Shown here: one piece after another, positions 9,283-20,898 of the stretch
Layout: the number at the start of each line of letters is the position of its first letter
Numbering within the stretch: position 1 is the first letter of the stretch
Source: Halomonas elongata
Lineage (GTDB): Bacteria; Pseudomonadota; Gammaproteobacteria; Pseudomonadales; Halomonadaceae
Direction: 5' to 3'
Length of the DNA: 64,000 nucleotides
Assembly (NCBI RefSeq): GCF_029081005.1
Contig: NZ_JAJQTQ010000001.1
Location: forward strand, 124,001 to 188,000
Made by a program: the position numbers and the translations under genes
The notes under the pieces: model-generated
What the model was told of the DNA's origin: nothing
The model's input: only the letters and a program-made list of their open reading frames with translations
The model's database searches: none

Positions 9283-10764
9283 ATGCATCACGACCTTCTG
9301 ATCCGAGGCGCCATGGTGCTCGACGGTACCGGCGCCGCCCCCTTCCCGGCCGATATCGCGGTGAACGGCGAGCGCATCACCGCCGTGGGAAGGCTCGAGG
9401 CGGACGATGCCACGACCGTCATCGAGGCACGCGGGCGCTATCTGGCGCCGGGCTTCATCGATGTCCACACCCACGACGACACCAACGTCATCCGCACTCC
9501 CGAGATGCGACCCAAGCTGTCCCAAGGCGTGACCACGGTGGTGGTGGGCAACTGCGGTATCAGTGCCTCTCCCGTGACCCTGGACGACACGGTACCGGAC
9601 CCGATGAACCTGCTGGGCGGCGTCGAGGACTTCCGCTACCCCCGTTTCGCCGATTATGCCCGGGCGGTGGATGACGCCGTCCCCTCGATCAATGTCGCCG
9701 CGCTGATCGGCCATACCAGCCTGCGCAGTCAGGTGATGGACGACTTCGCCCGTCCCGCCGAGGCGGCGGAGATCGCTGCCATGCGCCGGTCGCTGCGCGA
9801 GGCGCTGGACGACGGCGCCCTGGGCATGAGTTCGGGGCTGGCCTACCGCAACGCCTTTCACGCCCCCGACACCGAAATGCGCGCCCTGGTCGACGAAGTC
9901 GGCGCCGCCGGCGGCCTCTACACCACGCATCTGCGCGACGAGTTCGCCGGCCTGCTCGACGCCATGGACGAGGCCTACGCCACCGCCCGGCACGGCCAGG
10001 CGCCGCTGGTCATCTCGCACCTCAAGTGCGCCGGCGCCGGCAACTGGGGCAACGCTCCCCAGGCCCTGTCCAGCCTCGAACATGCCGCACGGGAGCACCG
10101 TGTGCACTGCGACTGCTACCCCTACACAGCGGGTTCCTCGACCCTCGACCTGGGGCAGGTCACCGACGAGATCGCCATCTTCATCACCTGGTCGGACCCT
10201 CACCCCGAACAGGCACGACGCCCGCTCTCCGACATCGCCGCCGACTGGAATGTCTCGCTGATGGACGCCGCGCGGGGCCTGCAGCCAGCCGGCGCCGTCT
10301 ATCACAACATGAGCGAGGACGACATGCGCCGGGTGCTGACCCACCCGCTGTCGATGATCGGCTCCGACGGCCTGCCCAACGACCCGCACCCCCATCCGCG
10401 ACTGTGGGGTGCCTTCCCCCGGGTCCTGGCCCGCTACAGCCGCGACCTGGGCCTGATGCCACTGGCCGAGGCGGTGCGCAAGATGACAGGCCTCTCGGCG
10501 GCACAGTTCGGCCTTACCGATCGCGGCATCATCCGCGAAGGCGCCTACGCCGACCTGACCCTCTTCGACCTGACGACGCTCGAGGACACCGCCGATTACG
10601 CCCGGCCCATCGCCGCGGCTCGCGGCATCGACCTGGTGATGGTCAACGGGGCGATCGCCTACCGCGACGGCCAATTCGCCGACCACCGCCGCGGGCGCCT
10701 GCTGCGGCGTCGGGAGCGCCTTTCCCCCACCCCCATTCATGCCATGACGGAGGACTCTCCATGA
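9283..10764 (+). CDS. N-acyl-D-amino-acid deacylase (D-aminoacylase)
   Basis: This encodes a 493-residue amidohydrolase-superfamily enzyme that hydrolyses N-acyl-D-amino acids to the D-amino acid plus a carboxylate. The metal site begins APGFIDVHTHDD (His62, His64). The D-aminoacylase-specific zinc-ligand cysteine is Cys91 in VVVGNCGIS, and SHLKCAG supplies a later histidine. A C-terminal beta-sandwich with REGAYADLTLFD closes the fold. It follows the RpiR gene by 2 bp and overlaps the Rid-like gene by 4 bp, so the three are cotranslated. Products would feed the divergently encoded D-amino acid deaminase. Confidence 0.92.
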   Translation: MHHDLLIRGAMVLDGTGAAPFPADIAVNGERITAVGRLEADDATTVIEARGRYLAPGFIDVHTHDDTNVIRTPEMRPKLSQGVTTVVVGNCGISASPVTLDDTVPDPMNLLGGVEDFRYPRFADYARAVDDAVPSINVAALIGHTSLRSQVMDDFARPAEAAEIAAMRRSLREALDDGALGMSSGLAYRNAFHAPDTEMRALVDEVGAAGGLYTTHLRDEFAGLLDAMDEAYATARHGQAPLVISHLKCAGAGNWGNAPQALSSLEHAAREHRVHCDCYPYTAGSSTLDLGQVTDEIAIFITWSDPHPEQARRPLSDIAADWNVSLMDAARGLQPAGAVYHNMSEDDMRRVLTHPLSMIGSDGLPNDPHPHPRLWGAFPRVLARYSRDLGLMPLAEAVRKMTGLSAAQFGLTDRGIIREGAYADLTLFDLTTLEDTADYARPIAAARGIDLVMVNGAIAYRDGQFADHRRGRLLRRRERLSPTPIHAMTEDSP

Positions 10765-11153
10765 CCATCAAACGCTACGGCGCCGAGGGCGGCACCGGTA
10801 CCGGCGGACAGAAGCTGCCCTTTTCCCGTGCCGTCGAGGCCGGCGGCTGGCTGCGCGTTTCCGGCCAGACGCCCATGACCGACGGCGAGGTCGTCGAGGG
10901 CGGCATCGTCGACCAGACCCGCCTGGCCTTCGACAACTGCCTGGCCATCATGCGCGAGGCCGGCTATGGCGTGGAGGACGTCGTGCACGTCACCGCGGTG
11001 CTCACCGACGCGCGCTACTTCTCGTCGTTCAACAAGGTGTTCGCCGAGATCTTCAGTGACCACCCACCGGCGCGGATCTGCAGCGTCCAGGACCTGGTGG
11101 TCGACTGCAAGGTCGAGGTCGACGTCTCTTGCTACCGCGCCGACCGCGCCTGA
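10761..11153 (+). CDS. RidA/YjgF-superfamily protein (Arg-less subgroup)
   Basis: This encodes a 130-residue Rid-superfamily protein whose ATG overlaps the deacylase stop (ATGA) and has GGAGG at 10749-10753. Rid landmarks are VSGQTPMTDG near residue 34 and VVHVTAVLTDARYFSSFNKVF (75-95). Archetypal RidA hydrolyses imine/enamine products of PLP dehydratases using an arginine equivalent to Arg105 of E. coli RidA. In the matching stretch here, CSVQDLVVDCKVEVD, no arginine is present, which places it with the Rid4-7-type groups of unknown activity. In this operon a role in handling 2-imino acids from the deaminase is attractive but inferred. Confidence 0.88.
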   Translation: MTIKRYGAEGGTGTGGQKLPFSRAVEAGGWLRVSGQTPMTDGEVVEGGIVDQTRLAFDNCLAIMREAGYGVEDVVHVTAVLTDARYFSSFNKVFAEIFSDHPPARICSVQDLVVDCKVEVDVSCYRADRA

Positions 11154-11332
11154 CAACGACACGCCGCACCAGCAGGCAAGGAGGAACGACCGCGACACCC
11201 AGCGACCGTGCAACGAAAAGGCGCCGTACCCCGGCAAGGGCACGGCGCCACACAGCGATAAACACAACCTTCTTACTCTTACCACTGCCTCGGTCGCGGC
11301 AACGACCGAGTCAACAATTATAAGAGGCATGT

Positions 11333-12829
11333 ATGAGCAGTCATATCTTCCTCGGCACCTTTTTCGTCTACATCGCCCTGATGATCGGCTTCGGCTGGTG
11401 GGTCTCGCGACACAGTCGCGGCAGCGGCGATGACTTCCTGCTCGGCGGTCGCAGCGTGCCGCTGTTCCTGACCGTCGGCACCACCGTGGCGACCATGGTC
11501 GGCACCGGCTCGAGCATGGGTGCGGTAGGCTTCGGCTACACCAACGGCTGGGGCGGCGCCCTCTACGGCATCGGCGGTGCGACCGGCGTGCTGCTGCTGG
11601 CCCTGCTGTTCGCGCCGGTACGCAAGTTGCGCTTCATGACCATGAGCGAGGAGCTCGCGTACTACGTGGGCGCCAATCGTCTGGTGCGCAACCTCGTCGC
11701 CCTGCTGATCTACATCGCCTGCATCGGCTGGCTGGGCGCCCATATTCTGGGGGGCGGTCTCTACCTGGCCTGGATGGCCGATATCGATCCTGACCTGGCC
11801 AAGGTCATCGTGGCGCTTGGCTTCGGCGTCTATTGCGTGATCGGCGGCTACATGGCGGTGGTCTGGACCGACACCATTCAAGCCATCGTGCTGTTCATCG
11901 GCTTCTTCCTGATGGCCGGCCTGGCCCTGGTCGAAGTCGGCGGCTTTTCGGGGCTCACGGCAAGCATGGATGCCGGCGCCACCAGCCTGCTCGGCATCGA
12001 CAAGATCGGTGGCCTGCCGGCATTGTCGCTGGCCGCGGTGATCGCCGTCGGCGTGCTCGCCACGCCTTCGTTTCGCCAGCGCATCTACTCGGGCAAGTCG
12101 GTGCGTTCGGTACGACGCTCCTTCCTGGTGACCGGCGTGCTCTATCTGGCCTTCTCGATCGTGCCGGCGATCATCGGCATGGCGACCCACGCCCTGAACC
12201 CGTCGCTGGACAACAGCAACTTCGCCTTCCCCTTCCTGGCCACCGAAGTGCTGCCGATGGGACTCGGCCTGCTGCTCCTGGTCGCCGGTCTCTCGGCGAC
12301 CATGTCCAGCGCCAGCTCCGACGCCATCGCCGGGGTCTCGACGCTGATGCGTGACCTCTATGTGCTGTTCACCGGCAGGACGCCCTCGGCCCGTCACGTG
12401 GTGCTCTATTCACGCCTCGCACTGGTGGTCACCATCGGCCTGGCCCTGACCTTCGCGCTGGCCTCCGACAACGTCATCGACTACATCACCACGATGATCT
12501 CGACGGTGCTGGCCGGCATGTTCGTGTGCGGGCTGCTGGGCCGTTTCTGGCCGCGCTACAACTGGCAGGGCGCGGTGGCCTCGCTGATCACCGCCTCGGC
12601 CACGTCGCTGGCGATCACCGCCAATGCTGGCTGGAACGACTTCTGGGGCAACCCGAGCATTCCCTCGGTGCTGCTGGCAGTCGGCGGCGGCGTGCTTGTC
12701 AGCCTGCTGACCCGGGCCCCGCGCACCACTCCCGAGCAGGCACTAGCCATCCTCGACCATGAGCGGCGCCGCATGGAGGAAGCCCCCGACGCCGACCTGA
12801 CGGCTTCCACGGCATCCTCCAAAGGATAA
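11333..12829 (+). CDS. Sodium:solute symporter (SSS family) of the D-amino acid operon
   Basis: This encodes a 498-residue membrane protein with about 13 hydrophobic segments and the SSS core: DDFLLGGRSVPLFLTVGTT near the N-terminus, GVYCVIGGYMAVVWTDTIQ mid-protein, and LSATMSSASSDAIAGVSTLMRD for the conserved sodium-site helix. The C-terminal 35 residues are cytoplasmic and charged. It follows the Rid-like gene by 179 bp that include a GC-rich inverted repeat (GGCGCCGT/ACGGCGCC, about 11220-11250), which may attenuate expression. It probably imports the D-amino acid or N-acyl-D-amino acid used by the upstream enzymes; the substrate is inferred from position. Confidence 0.85.
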   Translation: MSSHIFLGTFFVYIALMIGFGWWVSRHSRGSGDDFLLGGRSVPLFLTVGTTVATMVGTGSSMGAVGFGYTNGWGGALYGIGGATGVLLLALLFAPVRKLRFMTMSEELAYYVGANRLVRNLVALLIYIACIGWLGAHILGGGLYLAWMADIDPDLAKVIVALGFGVYCVIGGYMAVVWTDTIQAIVLFIGFFLMAGLALVEVGGFSGLTASMDAGATSLLGIDKIGGLPALSLAAVIAVGVLATPSFRQRIYSGKSVRSVRRSFLVTGVLYLAFSIVPAIIGMATHALNPSLDNSNFAFPFLATEVLPMGLGLLLLVAGLSATMSSASSDAIAGVSTLMRDLYVLFTGRTPSARHVVLYSRLALVVTIGLALTFALASDNVIDYITTMISTVLAGMFVCGLLGRFWPRYNWQGAVASLITASATSLAITANAGWNDFWGNPSIPSVLLAVGGGVLVSLLTRAPRTTPEQALAILDHERRRMEEAPDADLTASTASSKG

Positions 12830-12854
12830 GTAGCACCTCCCATCGAGGACGACG

Positions 12855-12884
12855 ACGGCCCCGTCTCTCGCGAGACGGGGCCGT
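12855..12884. terminator. Bidirectional terminator hairpin
   Basis: A perfect 13-bp stem (ACGGCCCCGTCTC / GAGACGGGGCCGT) closes a TCGC tetraloop between the convergent symporter and mmsA genes. No clear U tract follows on either side, so strength is uncertain. Confidence 0.75.
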
Positions 12885-12909
12885 TCGCATCGTCATCGTC
12901 GCGGCGGGA

Positions 12910-14409
12910 TCAACTCAGCGAAATCGTGCTGTTGATGCCGCTGGAGACGTTTTCCGGTTCGAACCAACGGGCGGTGACCGTCTTGGTCTGGGTCCAGAAG
13001 GCGATCGCCTGCTTGCCGTTGGGGCCCAGATCGCCGAGCTTCGAGGCCCGGGAGCCGGTGAAGCTGAAGTAGGCCACCGGCACCGGGATCGGCACGTTGA
13101 TGCCGACCTGGCCGACATCGATGTCGGTCTCGAAGCGGCGCGCTACCCAGCCGGAATTGGTGAAGATGGAGGTACCGTTGCCGTTGGGGTTGGCATTGAT
13201 GACATCGATGGCTTCATCCAGGGTCTCGACCCCCACCACGCACAGCACCGGCCCGAAGATCTCCTCGCGATAGATGGTCATCTCGGCGGTCACGTCGCTG
13301 AACAGGGTCGGGCCGACGAAGTTGCCATCGGGGTAGCCCTCCACCTGATGGCCTCGCCCATCGACCAGCAGCCTGGCGCCTTCCCGCTCGCCGGTGGCGA
13401 TCAAGTCTTCCACCCGCGCCTTGGCGGCCGGCGACACCAGCGGGCCGAGATCGGCATCACGCTGGGTGCCGGGGCCGACCTTCATGTTGCGTGCCCCCTC
13501 GACGATATCGTCCAGCCATGACCGCGCCTCGCCGACCAGCACCACCACGGAGTTGGCCATGCAACGCTGGCCGGCGGCGCCGAAGGCCGAGCCCAGCAAG
13601 TTGTTGATCGCCTGGCTGCGATTGGCATCGGGCATGACCACGCAATGGTTCTTGGCACCCATCATCGACTGCATCCGCTTGCCGGCAGCCGCGGCGCGGT
13701 TGTAGAGCAGCGAGCCGACATGGCTGGAGCCGATGAAGGACAGCGCCTTGATATCGGTGTGATCGGCGATCCGGTTGGCCACGTCCGGCCCGCCATGCAC
13801 CACGTTGAGCACCCCGGCCGGCACGCCGGCTTCATGGGCCAGCTCTACCAGTCTCATGGTCGAGCTGGGGTCCTGCTCGGACGGCTTGAGCACGAAGGTG
13901 TTGCCGGTGGCGATGGCCAGCGGAAACATGAAGCAGGGCAGCATGATCGGGAAGTTGAAGGCGGTGATGCCGGCCCCCACGCCAAGCGGCTGGTTGAGGG
14001 TGTAGACATCCACCTCGCTGGCGGCATTCTCGGCCAGCTCGCCGAGTTGCAGCGAGGTGATCGAGCAGGCGTGCTCCACGACTTCCAGGCCGCGCCCCAC
14101 CTCGCCGGCGGCGTCCGGCAGCGTCTTGCCATGCTCTTCGGTGATCAGCGCCGCCAGTTCCTCGGTGTGCTCGCGGATCAGCGCCTGCAGCTTGAGCATG
14201 ATGCGCTGCCGCTTGGCCAGCGGCACCTTGCGCCAGCTCCTGAAGGCCTCCTTGGCGCTGGCCACGGCGCGATCGACCTCTTCTGCGGTGCAGAAGGGCA
14301 CGCGGGCGACCACTTCCTGGGTCGCCGGATTGACCACATCGCGTACCTCCTGACTCCGAGAGGGGACGGCCTGGCCATCGATGTACAGTGGAATCTCGCG
14401 AACGGACAT
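12910..14409 (-). CDS. mmsA: CoA-acylating methylmalonate-semialdehyde dehydrogenase
   Basis: This encodes a 499-residue aldehyde-dehydrogenase-superfamily enzyme that oxidises methylmalonate semialdehyde (and malonate semialdehyde) to propionyl-CoA or acetyl-CoA with CO2 release, in valine, beta-alanine or inositol catabolism. The catalytic nucleophile is Cys283 in GAAGQRCMANS. At the place where ordinary ALDHs have the general-base glutamate (ELGGK) this protein has MGAKNH, the hallmark of CoA-dependent MMSDH. The NAD fold is marked by TAFNFPIMLP and FVLKPSEQDP. It is divergent from a LysR gene, which probably regulates it. No mmsB partner lies in the window. Confidence 0.94.
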   Translation of the reverse strand: MSVREIPLYIDGQAVPSRSQEVRDVVNPATQEVVARVPFCTAEEVDRAVASAKEAFRSWRKVPLAKRQRIMLKLQALIREHTEELAALITEEHGKTLPDAAGEVGRGLEVVEHACSITSLQLGELAENAASEVDVYTLNQPLGVGAGITAFNFPIMLPCFMFPLAIATGNTFVLKPSEQDPSSTMRLVELAHEAGVPAGVLNVVHGGPDVANRIADHTDIKALSFIGSSHVGSLLYNRAAAAGKRMQSMMGAKNHCVVMPDANRSQAINNLLGSAFGAAGQRCMANSVVVLVGEARSWLDDIVEGARNMKVGPGTQRDADLGPLVSPAAKARVEDLIATGEREGARLLVDGRGHQVEGYPDGNFVGPTLFSDVTAEMTIYREEIFGPVLCVVGVETLDEAIDVINANPNGNGTSIFTNSGWVARRFETDIDVGQVGINVPIPVPVAYFSFTGSRASKLGDLGPNGKQAIAFWTQTKTVTARWFEPENVSSGINSTISLS

Positions 14410-14568
14410 GGGGCATGCTCCAGTGACGATTGTGATTGTGGTGTCGTGTGCATATCGACAAGACGTCCGAATGGTTCGAGTCTAGCCAGACGTCGGATGG
14501 CGAAACAACGGGCACACAGGCACATTGCTTGTGCGCTCATGCACAACCATCGATACCCGGAGTTCCCC

Positions 14569-15516
14569 ATGCTCGACTGGCAGGACATTCAGATATTTCT
14601 GGAGGTGGCACGCAGCCAGCGGCTCGCCGACGCCGCCCGGCGACTGGGGCTCGACCACTCCACCCTGTCGCGCCGCACCCGCCGCTTCGAGCAGCAGCTC
14701 AATACGCAGCTCTTCGAGCGTAGCACCCACGGTTACCATCTCACCGAGGCGGGCCATCGGTTGCAGGCCCACGCCGAGGAAATGGCGCGTCACGCCTTCG
14801 AGGCCGGCGAAGGTCTCACCGACCAGAATCACCGGATCAGCGGCCAGATCCGTCTCGGTGTCACGGAAGGCTTCGGCACCTGGGTGATCGCGCCGTTGCT
14901 CACCGCCTTCTGCGAGCGCCACCCGGGCGTGACCCTGGACCTCCTGGCCCTGCCCCGCGTGGTCAATCTGAGTCGTCACGAGGCCGACCTGGCGATCACC
15001 ATCGAACGCCCGTCGAGCCCGGGCCTGGTGATCTCGCGACTCTGCGACTATCGCCTGCGCCTCTATGGCAGCCAGGACTACCTGACTCGCCATGACAGTC
15101 CCCGACGGCTCGCCGACCTGCGCCGACACCGGCTGATCGGCTACGTCGACGACCTGATCTTCAGCGAACAGCTCAGTTACCTCGATCCCTTGCTCGACCC
15201 GACCGTGGTCGGCCATCCCGGCCCGCACTTCGCGATGCGCGGTACCAGCGTCACGACCCAGCACAGCGCCTGCCTGCGCGGCGCCGGACTCGCCGTGCTA
15301 CCCTGCTTCATGGCGTCCACCACACAGGCGCTTTCCAGCCTGCTGACCGATGACGTGGATATCGTGCGGCAATTCTGGATCACCTCGCGCCAGGAACAGC
15401 GCCGTCTCGCCCGGGTACGGCTGCTCTGGGATTTCCTGCGCGACGCCCTGGAAATCAATCGGGATTTCCTGATGGGCGAAGGCCATGAGTTGACGATCCC
15501 CCCGGCCTTTTCCTGA
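14569..15516 (+). CDS. LysR-family transcriptional regulator, divergent from mmsA
   Basis: This encodes a 315-residue LysR protein. The N-terminal winged helix-turn-helix is residues 1-65 (MLDWQDIQIFLEVARSQRL, then LGLDHSTLSRRTRRFE). The effector domain spans about 90-300 and begins with the usual IRLGVTEGFGTW strand. The ATG at 14569 has GGAG six bases upstream; an in-frame ATG at 14539 is less likely. It shares a roughly 160-bp divergent promoter region with mmsA and so is a likely regulator of methylmalonate-semialdehyde metabolism. The effector is unknown. Confidence 0.9.
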   Translation: MLDWQDIQIFLEVARSQRLADAARRLGLDHSTLSRRTRRFEQQLNTQLFERSTHGYHLTEAGHRLQAHAEEMARHAFEAGEGLTDQNHRISGQIRLGVTEGFGTWVIAPLLTAFCERHPGVTLDLLALPRVVNLSRHEADLAITIERPSSPGLVISRLCDYRLRLYGSQDYLTRHDSPRRLADLRRHRLIGYVDDLIFSEQLSYLDPLLDPTVVGHPGPHFAMRGTSVTTQHSACLRGAGLAVLPCFMASTTQALSSLLTDDVDIVRQFWITSRQEQRRLARVRLLWDFLRDALEINRDFLMGEGHELTIPPAFS

Positions 15517-15562
15517 ACCGCACGCACGATCCCCATCGACGGCCACGGACACTATTGAATGA

Positions 15563-17959
<2,397 letters not shown>

Positions 17960-17998
17960 ACCGTCCCGCCTTGCGCAGCCCCGCGCAGAGGCACTAAA

Positions 17999-18034
17999 GA
18001 AGCCGCGTCGGCCCCGGGCCGACGCGGCTTTCTT
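17999..18034 (+). terminator. Rho-independent terminator after katG
   Basis: A 14-bp inverted repeat (AGCCGCGTCGGCCC / GGGCCGACGCGGCT) at 18001-18029 is followed by TTCTT and preceded by AAGA, so it can work in both directions between katG and the convergent hydrolase gene. Confidence 0.88.
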
Positions 18035-18096
18035 CGGCTTGATGTCTCGCAAATGGCAAGACCGGATTCCCATCGAGGCACGGCATCGATGGCGAC

Positions 18097-18966
18097 TCAG
18101 AACGAGTCGATGGGCACCTTGAGATAGACCTTGCCATTCTCCTCTGCGGGAGGCATCTCGCCGGCGCGCATGTTGACCTGCACCGAAGGGATGATCAGCC
18201 GAGGCATTCCCAGGGTAGCATCGCGCTCGGTGCGCATCTTGACGAACGCCTCCTCGCCGATCCCCTCATGCACATGAACGTTGTGGGCGCGCTCTTCGGC
18301 CACCGTGGTCTCGTGTCGATATTCCTCGCGCTCCGGCGCCTTGTAGTCGTGGCACAGGAACAGGCGCGTCTCGTCGGGCAGCGCCAGCACCTTCTGGATG
18401 GAGCGGTACAGCGCGCGGGCATCACCTCCGGGGAAATCACAGCGTGCAGTGCCATAATCGGGCATGAACAGGGTATCGCCGACGAAGGCCGCATCGCCGA
18501 TCACGTAGGTCAGGCAGGCCGGCGTGTGTCCCGGTGTGTGCAGCACGCGGCCTTCCAGGTTGCCGATGGCAAAGGTGTCGGCCTCCTCGAAGAGGCGATC
18601 GAACTGGCTACCGTCGCGCGCAAACTCGCTGCCCACATTGAACACCTTGCCGAAGACCTCCTGCACCACGGTGATATTGGCGCCGATGCCGGTCTGCCCG
18701 CCCAGCCTCTCGTGCAGATAAGGCGCCGCCGAGAGATGGTCGGCGTGAACATGGGTCTCGAGGATCCACGCCACCTCCAGGCCATTATCGCGCACGAAGG
18801 CAATGATCTCGTCGGCGGAGCGGACATCGGTACGACCGGCGGCGTAATCGAAATCGAGCACCGAGTCGAGGATCGCACACGCCTTGCTGGCGGGATCCTG
18901 TACCACGTAACTGAAGGTATTGGTGGGCTCGTCGAAGAAGACCTGGACGATGGGCTGCTGGGACAT
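18097..18966 (-). CDS. MBL-fold hydrolase, persulfide dioxygenase-like
   Basis: This encodes a 289-residue metallo-beta-lactamase-fold protein. Metal ligands are visible as ETHVHADHLSA (His72, His74, Asp76, His77), TPGHTPAC (His147), FVGDTLF (Asp164) and FLCHDY (His206). The sequence FSYVVQDPASKACAILDSVLDFD near the N-terminus and the C-terminal region resemble the ETHE1/SDO-like (Blh) group, which binds a single iron and oxidises glutathione persulfide. A hydrolase of the glyoxalase II type is the alternative. The ATG at 18966 is preceded by GGAGG; the longer frame is not needed. It stands alone, so the substrate assignment is by family only. Confidence 0.82.
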   Translation of the reverse strand: MSQQPIVQVFFDEPTNTFSYVVQDPASKACAILDSVLDFDYAAGRTDVRSADEIIAFVRDNGLEVAWILETHVHADHLSAAPYLHERLGGQTGIGANITVVQEVFGKVFNVGSEFARDGSQFDRLFEEADTFAIGNLEGRVLHTPGHTPACLTYVIGDAAFVGDTLFMPDYGTARCDFPGGDARALYRSIQKVLALPDETRLFLCHDYKAPEREEYRHETTVAEERAHNVHVHEGIGEEAFVKMRTERDATLGMPRLIIPSVQVNMRAGEMPPAEENGKVYLKVPIDSF

Positions 18967-19052
18967 GGGATGCCTCCGTTTGCAGCAAAGAATGAGGGAC
19001 ACCGATGCTGGCACGTCCCGGACAGGGACCATGTGTCATCAAGCTCGAGACC

Positions 19053-20531
19053 TCAGGTACCGCAGAAGGTCCGCAAGACTTTCTCCTCATCGCGCGGCGG
19101 CCGGGTGTAATCGACCTCGGTGTCCGGCGTCGTATAGGGATCGGTGATCACTGCCAGCAAGGCCTCGAAGGGCCCGAAGTCGTCCTCCTCGGCGGCGGCG
19201 ATGGCCTCGGCGACGCGATGGTTGCGAGGCACCACCGCTGGATTGGCGGCGTTCAGGCGTGTCACGATCTCGTCGTTCGACACGCTCTCCCGGCCCAGGC
19301 GTTCGTGCCAGCGCGGCAGCCATGTCTCGAGCTCCTCGGTCGTCTCGAAGATTTCCAACAGGCGTGGCGCCTCGGCCTGCGACTCGACGGCATCGGCCAG
19401 ATGGCGAAAGGCCAGGTGGAAGTCGGCGCGCCCGGTACGCATGGCATCCAGCAGCGCCTGGGCGAGCTCGCCATCACCGTCCTCCTCGGTGGCCAAGCCA
19501 AGCTTGGCACGCATCACCTCACGCCAGCGCGCTTCGAAGCGTTCCGAGACATCACGGATGATCGGCGTGGCGCGTTCGACGGCACGCTCACCATCGCTGT
19601 CGATCAGCGGTACCAGCGTCTCGGCGAAGCGCGCGAGATTCCACTGGATGATCACCGGCTGATTGACGTAGGCATAGCGCCCCTGCTCATCGATGGAGCT
19701 GTATACCGTGCGCGGATCAAAGGTGTCCATGAAGGCACAGGGACCATAATCGATAGTCTCGCCCGAGATGGCAGTGTTGTCGGTGTTCATGACGCCATGG
19801 ATGAAGCCGACGCCCATCCAGCGTGCCACCAGCTCGGCCTGACGCTCCGCCACGGCATCGAGCAGCGCCAGGTAACGCTCGCCGTCATCGGTGCGGTCGG
19901 CGAGATGCGGATAGTGACGGGCGATGGCCTCGTCGGCCAGCAGGCGCACCGCCTCGGTATCTCCCCGCGCGGCGAAGTACTGGAACGTCCCCACGCGAAG
20001 GTGGCTGGATGCCACCCGCGTCAACACCGCGCCGGGCTCGGGAATGCGGCGGAAGACGCGCTCGCCGGTCGTCACGGCGGCCAGCGCCCGGGTCGTCGGA
20101 ATGCCCAGGGCCTGCATGGCCTCGCTGACCAGGTATTCGCGCAGTACCGGACCGAGCGGTGCCCGCCCGTCCCCGCCTCGAGAGAAAGGCGTGCGGCCAC
20201 TGCCCTTGAGCTGGATATCGCGCGACCGACCCTGGCGATCGATCACTTCGCCCAGCAGCAGCGCCCGACCGTCGCCGAGCTGTGGCACGAAGTTGCCGAA
20301 CTGGTGGCCGGCGTAGGCCATGGCCACCGGCTCGGCGCCCTCGGGCACCGTGTTGCCGGCGAATGCCTCGGCGGCCCCGTCGGCATCGAAGGCGCCGAGA
20401 TCGAAGCCCAGCTCGTCGGCGAGCTCCCGGTTGAAGGCCACCAGCCGGGGGCGTTCGGCCGGTGTGGGCAGGCATTCGGCGCGCAACCGCTCGGGCAGGC
20501 GTACATAGCGCAGGGAAAAGCTCGGGAACAT
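19053..20531 (-). CDS. selO: Protein adenylyltransferase SelO (YdiU)
   Basis: This encodes a 492-residue pseudokinase-fold enzyme that transfers AMP to Ser, Thr or Tyr of target proteins and is linked to redox stress. Family blocks seen are AYAGHQFGNFVPQLGDGRA, IQLKGSGRTPFSRGGDGRA (phosphate-binding), VASSHLRVGTFQYFA and GFIHGVMNTDNTAISGETIDYGPCAF (metal-binding Asn/Asp region). It ends RTFCGT; the C-terminal cysteine corresponds to the selenocysteine position of animal SelO. Length matches bacterial homologues. Two repeat elements sit immediately upstream of its start (20559-20847), so its promoter may lie within or beyond them. Confidence 0.95.
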   Translation of the reverse strand: MFPSFSLRYVRLPERLRAECLPTPAERPRLVAFNRELADELGFDLGAFDADGAAEAFAGNTVPEGAEPVAMAYAGHQFGNFVPQLGDGRALLLGEVIDRQGRSRDIQLKGSGRTPFSRGGDGRAPLGPVLREYLVSEAMQALGIPTTRALAAVTTGERVFRRIPEPGAVLTRVASSHLRVGTFQYFAARGDTEAVRLLADEAIARHYPHLADRTDDGERYLALLDAVAERQAELVARWMGVGFIHGVMNTDNTAISGETIDYGPCAFMDTFDPRTVYSSIDEQGRYAYVNQPVIIQWNLARFAETLVPLIDSDGERAVERATPIIRDVSERFEARWREVMRAKLGLATEEDGDGELAQALLDAMRTGRADFHLAFRHLADAVESQAEAPRLLEIFETTEELETWLPRWHERLGRESVSNDEIVTRLNAANPAVVPRNHRVAEAIAAAEEDDFGPFEALLAVITDPYTTPDTEVDYTRPPRDEEKVLRTFCGT

Positions 20532-20558
20532 GACGCCTCCTGTACAGTGGGCCTCTCA

Positions 20559-20699
20559 GAGGGTGTCTACAAAATGCCTGCACTCGACAATACGGCGTTG
20601 AAATTGACCTCAAAATGCTCATTTACCCATTGTAAACTGCGCTTTTTCACTCAATTTCGCCTTGTCTTGCCTTCGTTCGCCTGTTTTGTAAACACCCTC
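20559..20699. repeat. 141-bp MITE-like repeat, family A, copy 1
   Basis: The ends are inverted repeats GAGGGTGTCTACAAAA and TTTTGTAAACACCCTC, flanked on both sides by TCA, a possible 3-bp target duplication. The interior (GGCGTTGAAATTGACC, CAAAATGCTCATTTACC) matches copy 2 at 39343-39554 in reverse orientation. Copy 1 lacks roughly 70 bp of copy 2's interior, so it is an internally deleted version. No coding capacity. Confidence 0.82.
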
Positions 20700-20701
20700 T
20701 C

Positions 20702-20847
20702 AGGAAATGCTGAATAAATTGCCGAGCATCGTGAAGCGCAAGGCGCCCGGAGCACAGAAAGCGAGACATAACGAAGGGTTAGGCGAGCTTTCGAGCACCG
20801 CGTAACGCAGCGATTTGCATGCGCAGGCATTTATGCAGTTTTTCCCT
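20702..20847. repeat. 146-bp MITE-like repeat, family B, copy 2
   Basis: This matches the element at 8241-8386 in length and over its whole extent in the same orientation, with terminal inverted repeats AGGAAATGCTGAATAAAT and (reverse complement of the end) AGGGAAAAACTGCATAAAT. It begins inside the TCA flank of the family A element, so the two repeats abut, one probably having inserted next to the other. Together they fill the interval between selO and the DUF2252 gene. Confidence 0.75.
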
Positions 20848-20898
20848 CACACTACAAGGACAGGCGGTGCCGGCCAACATTCCCGAACACGGTGAAGA

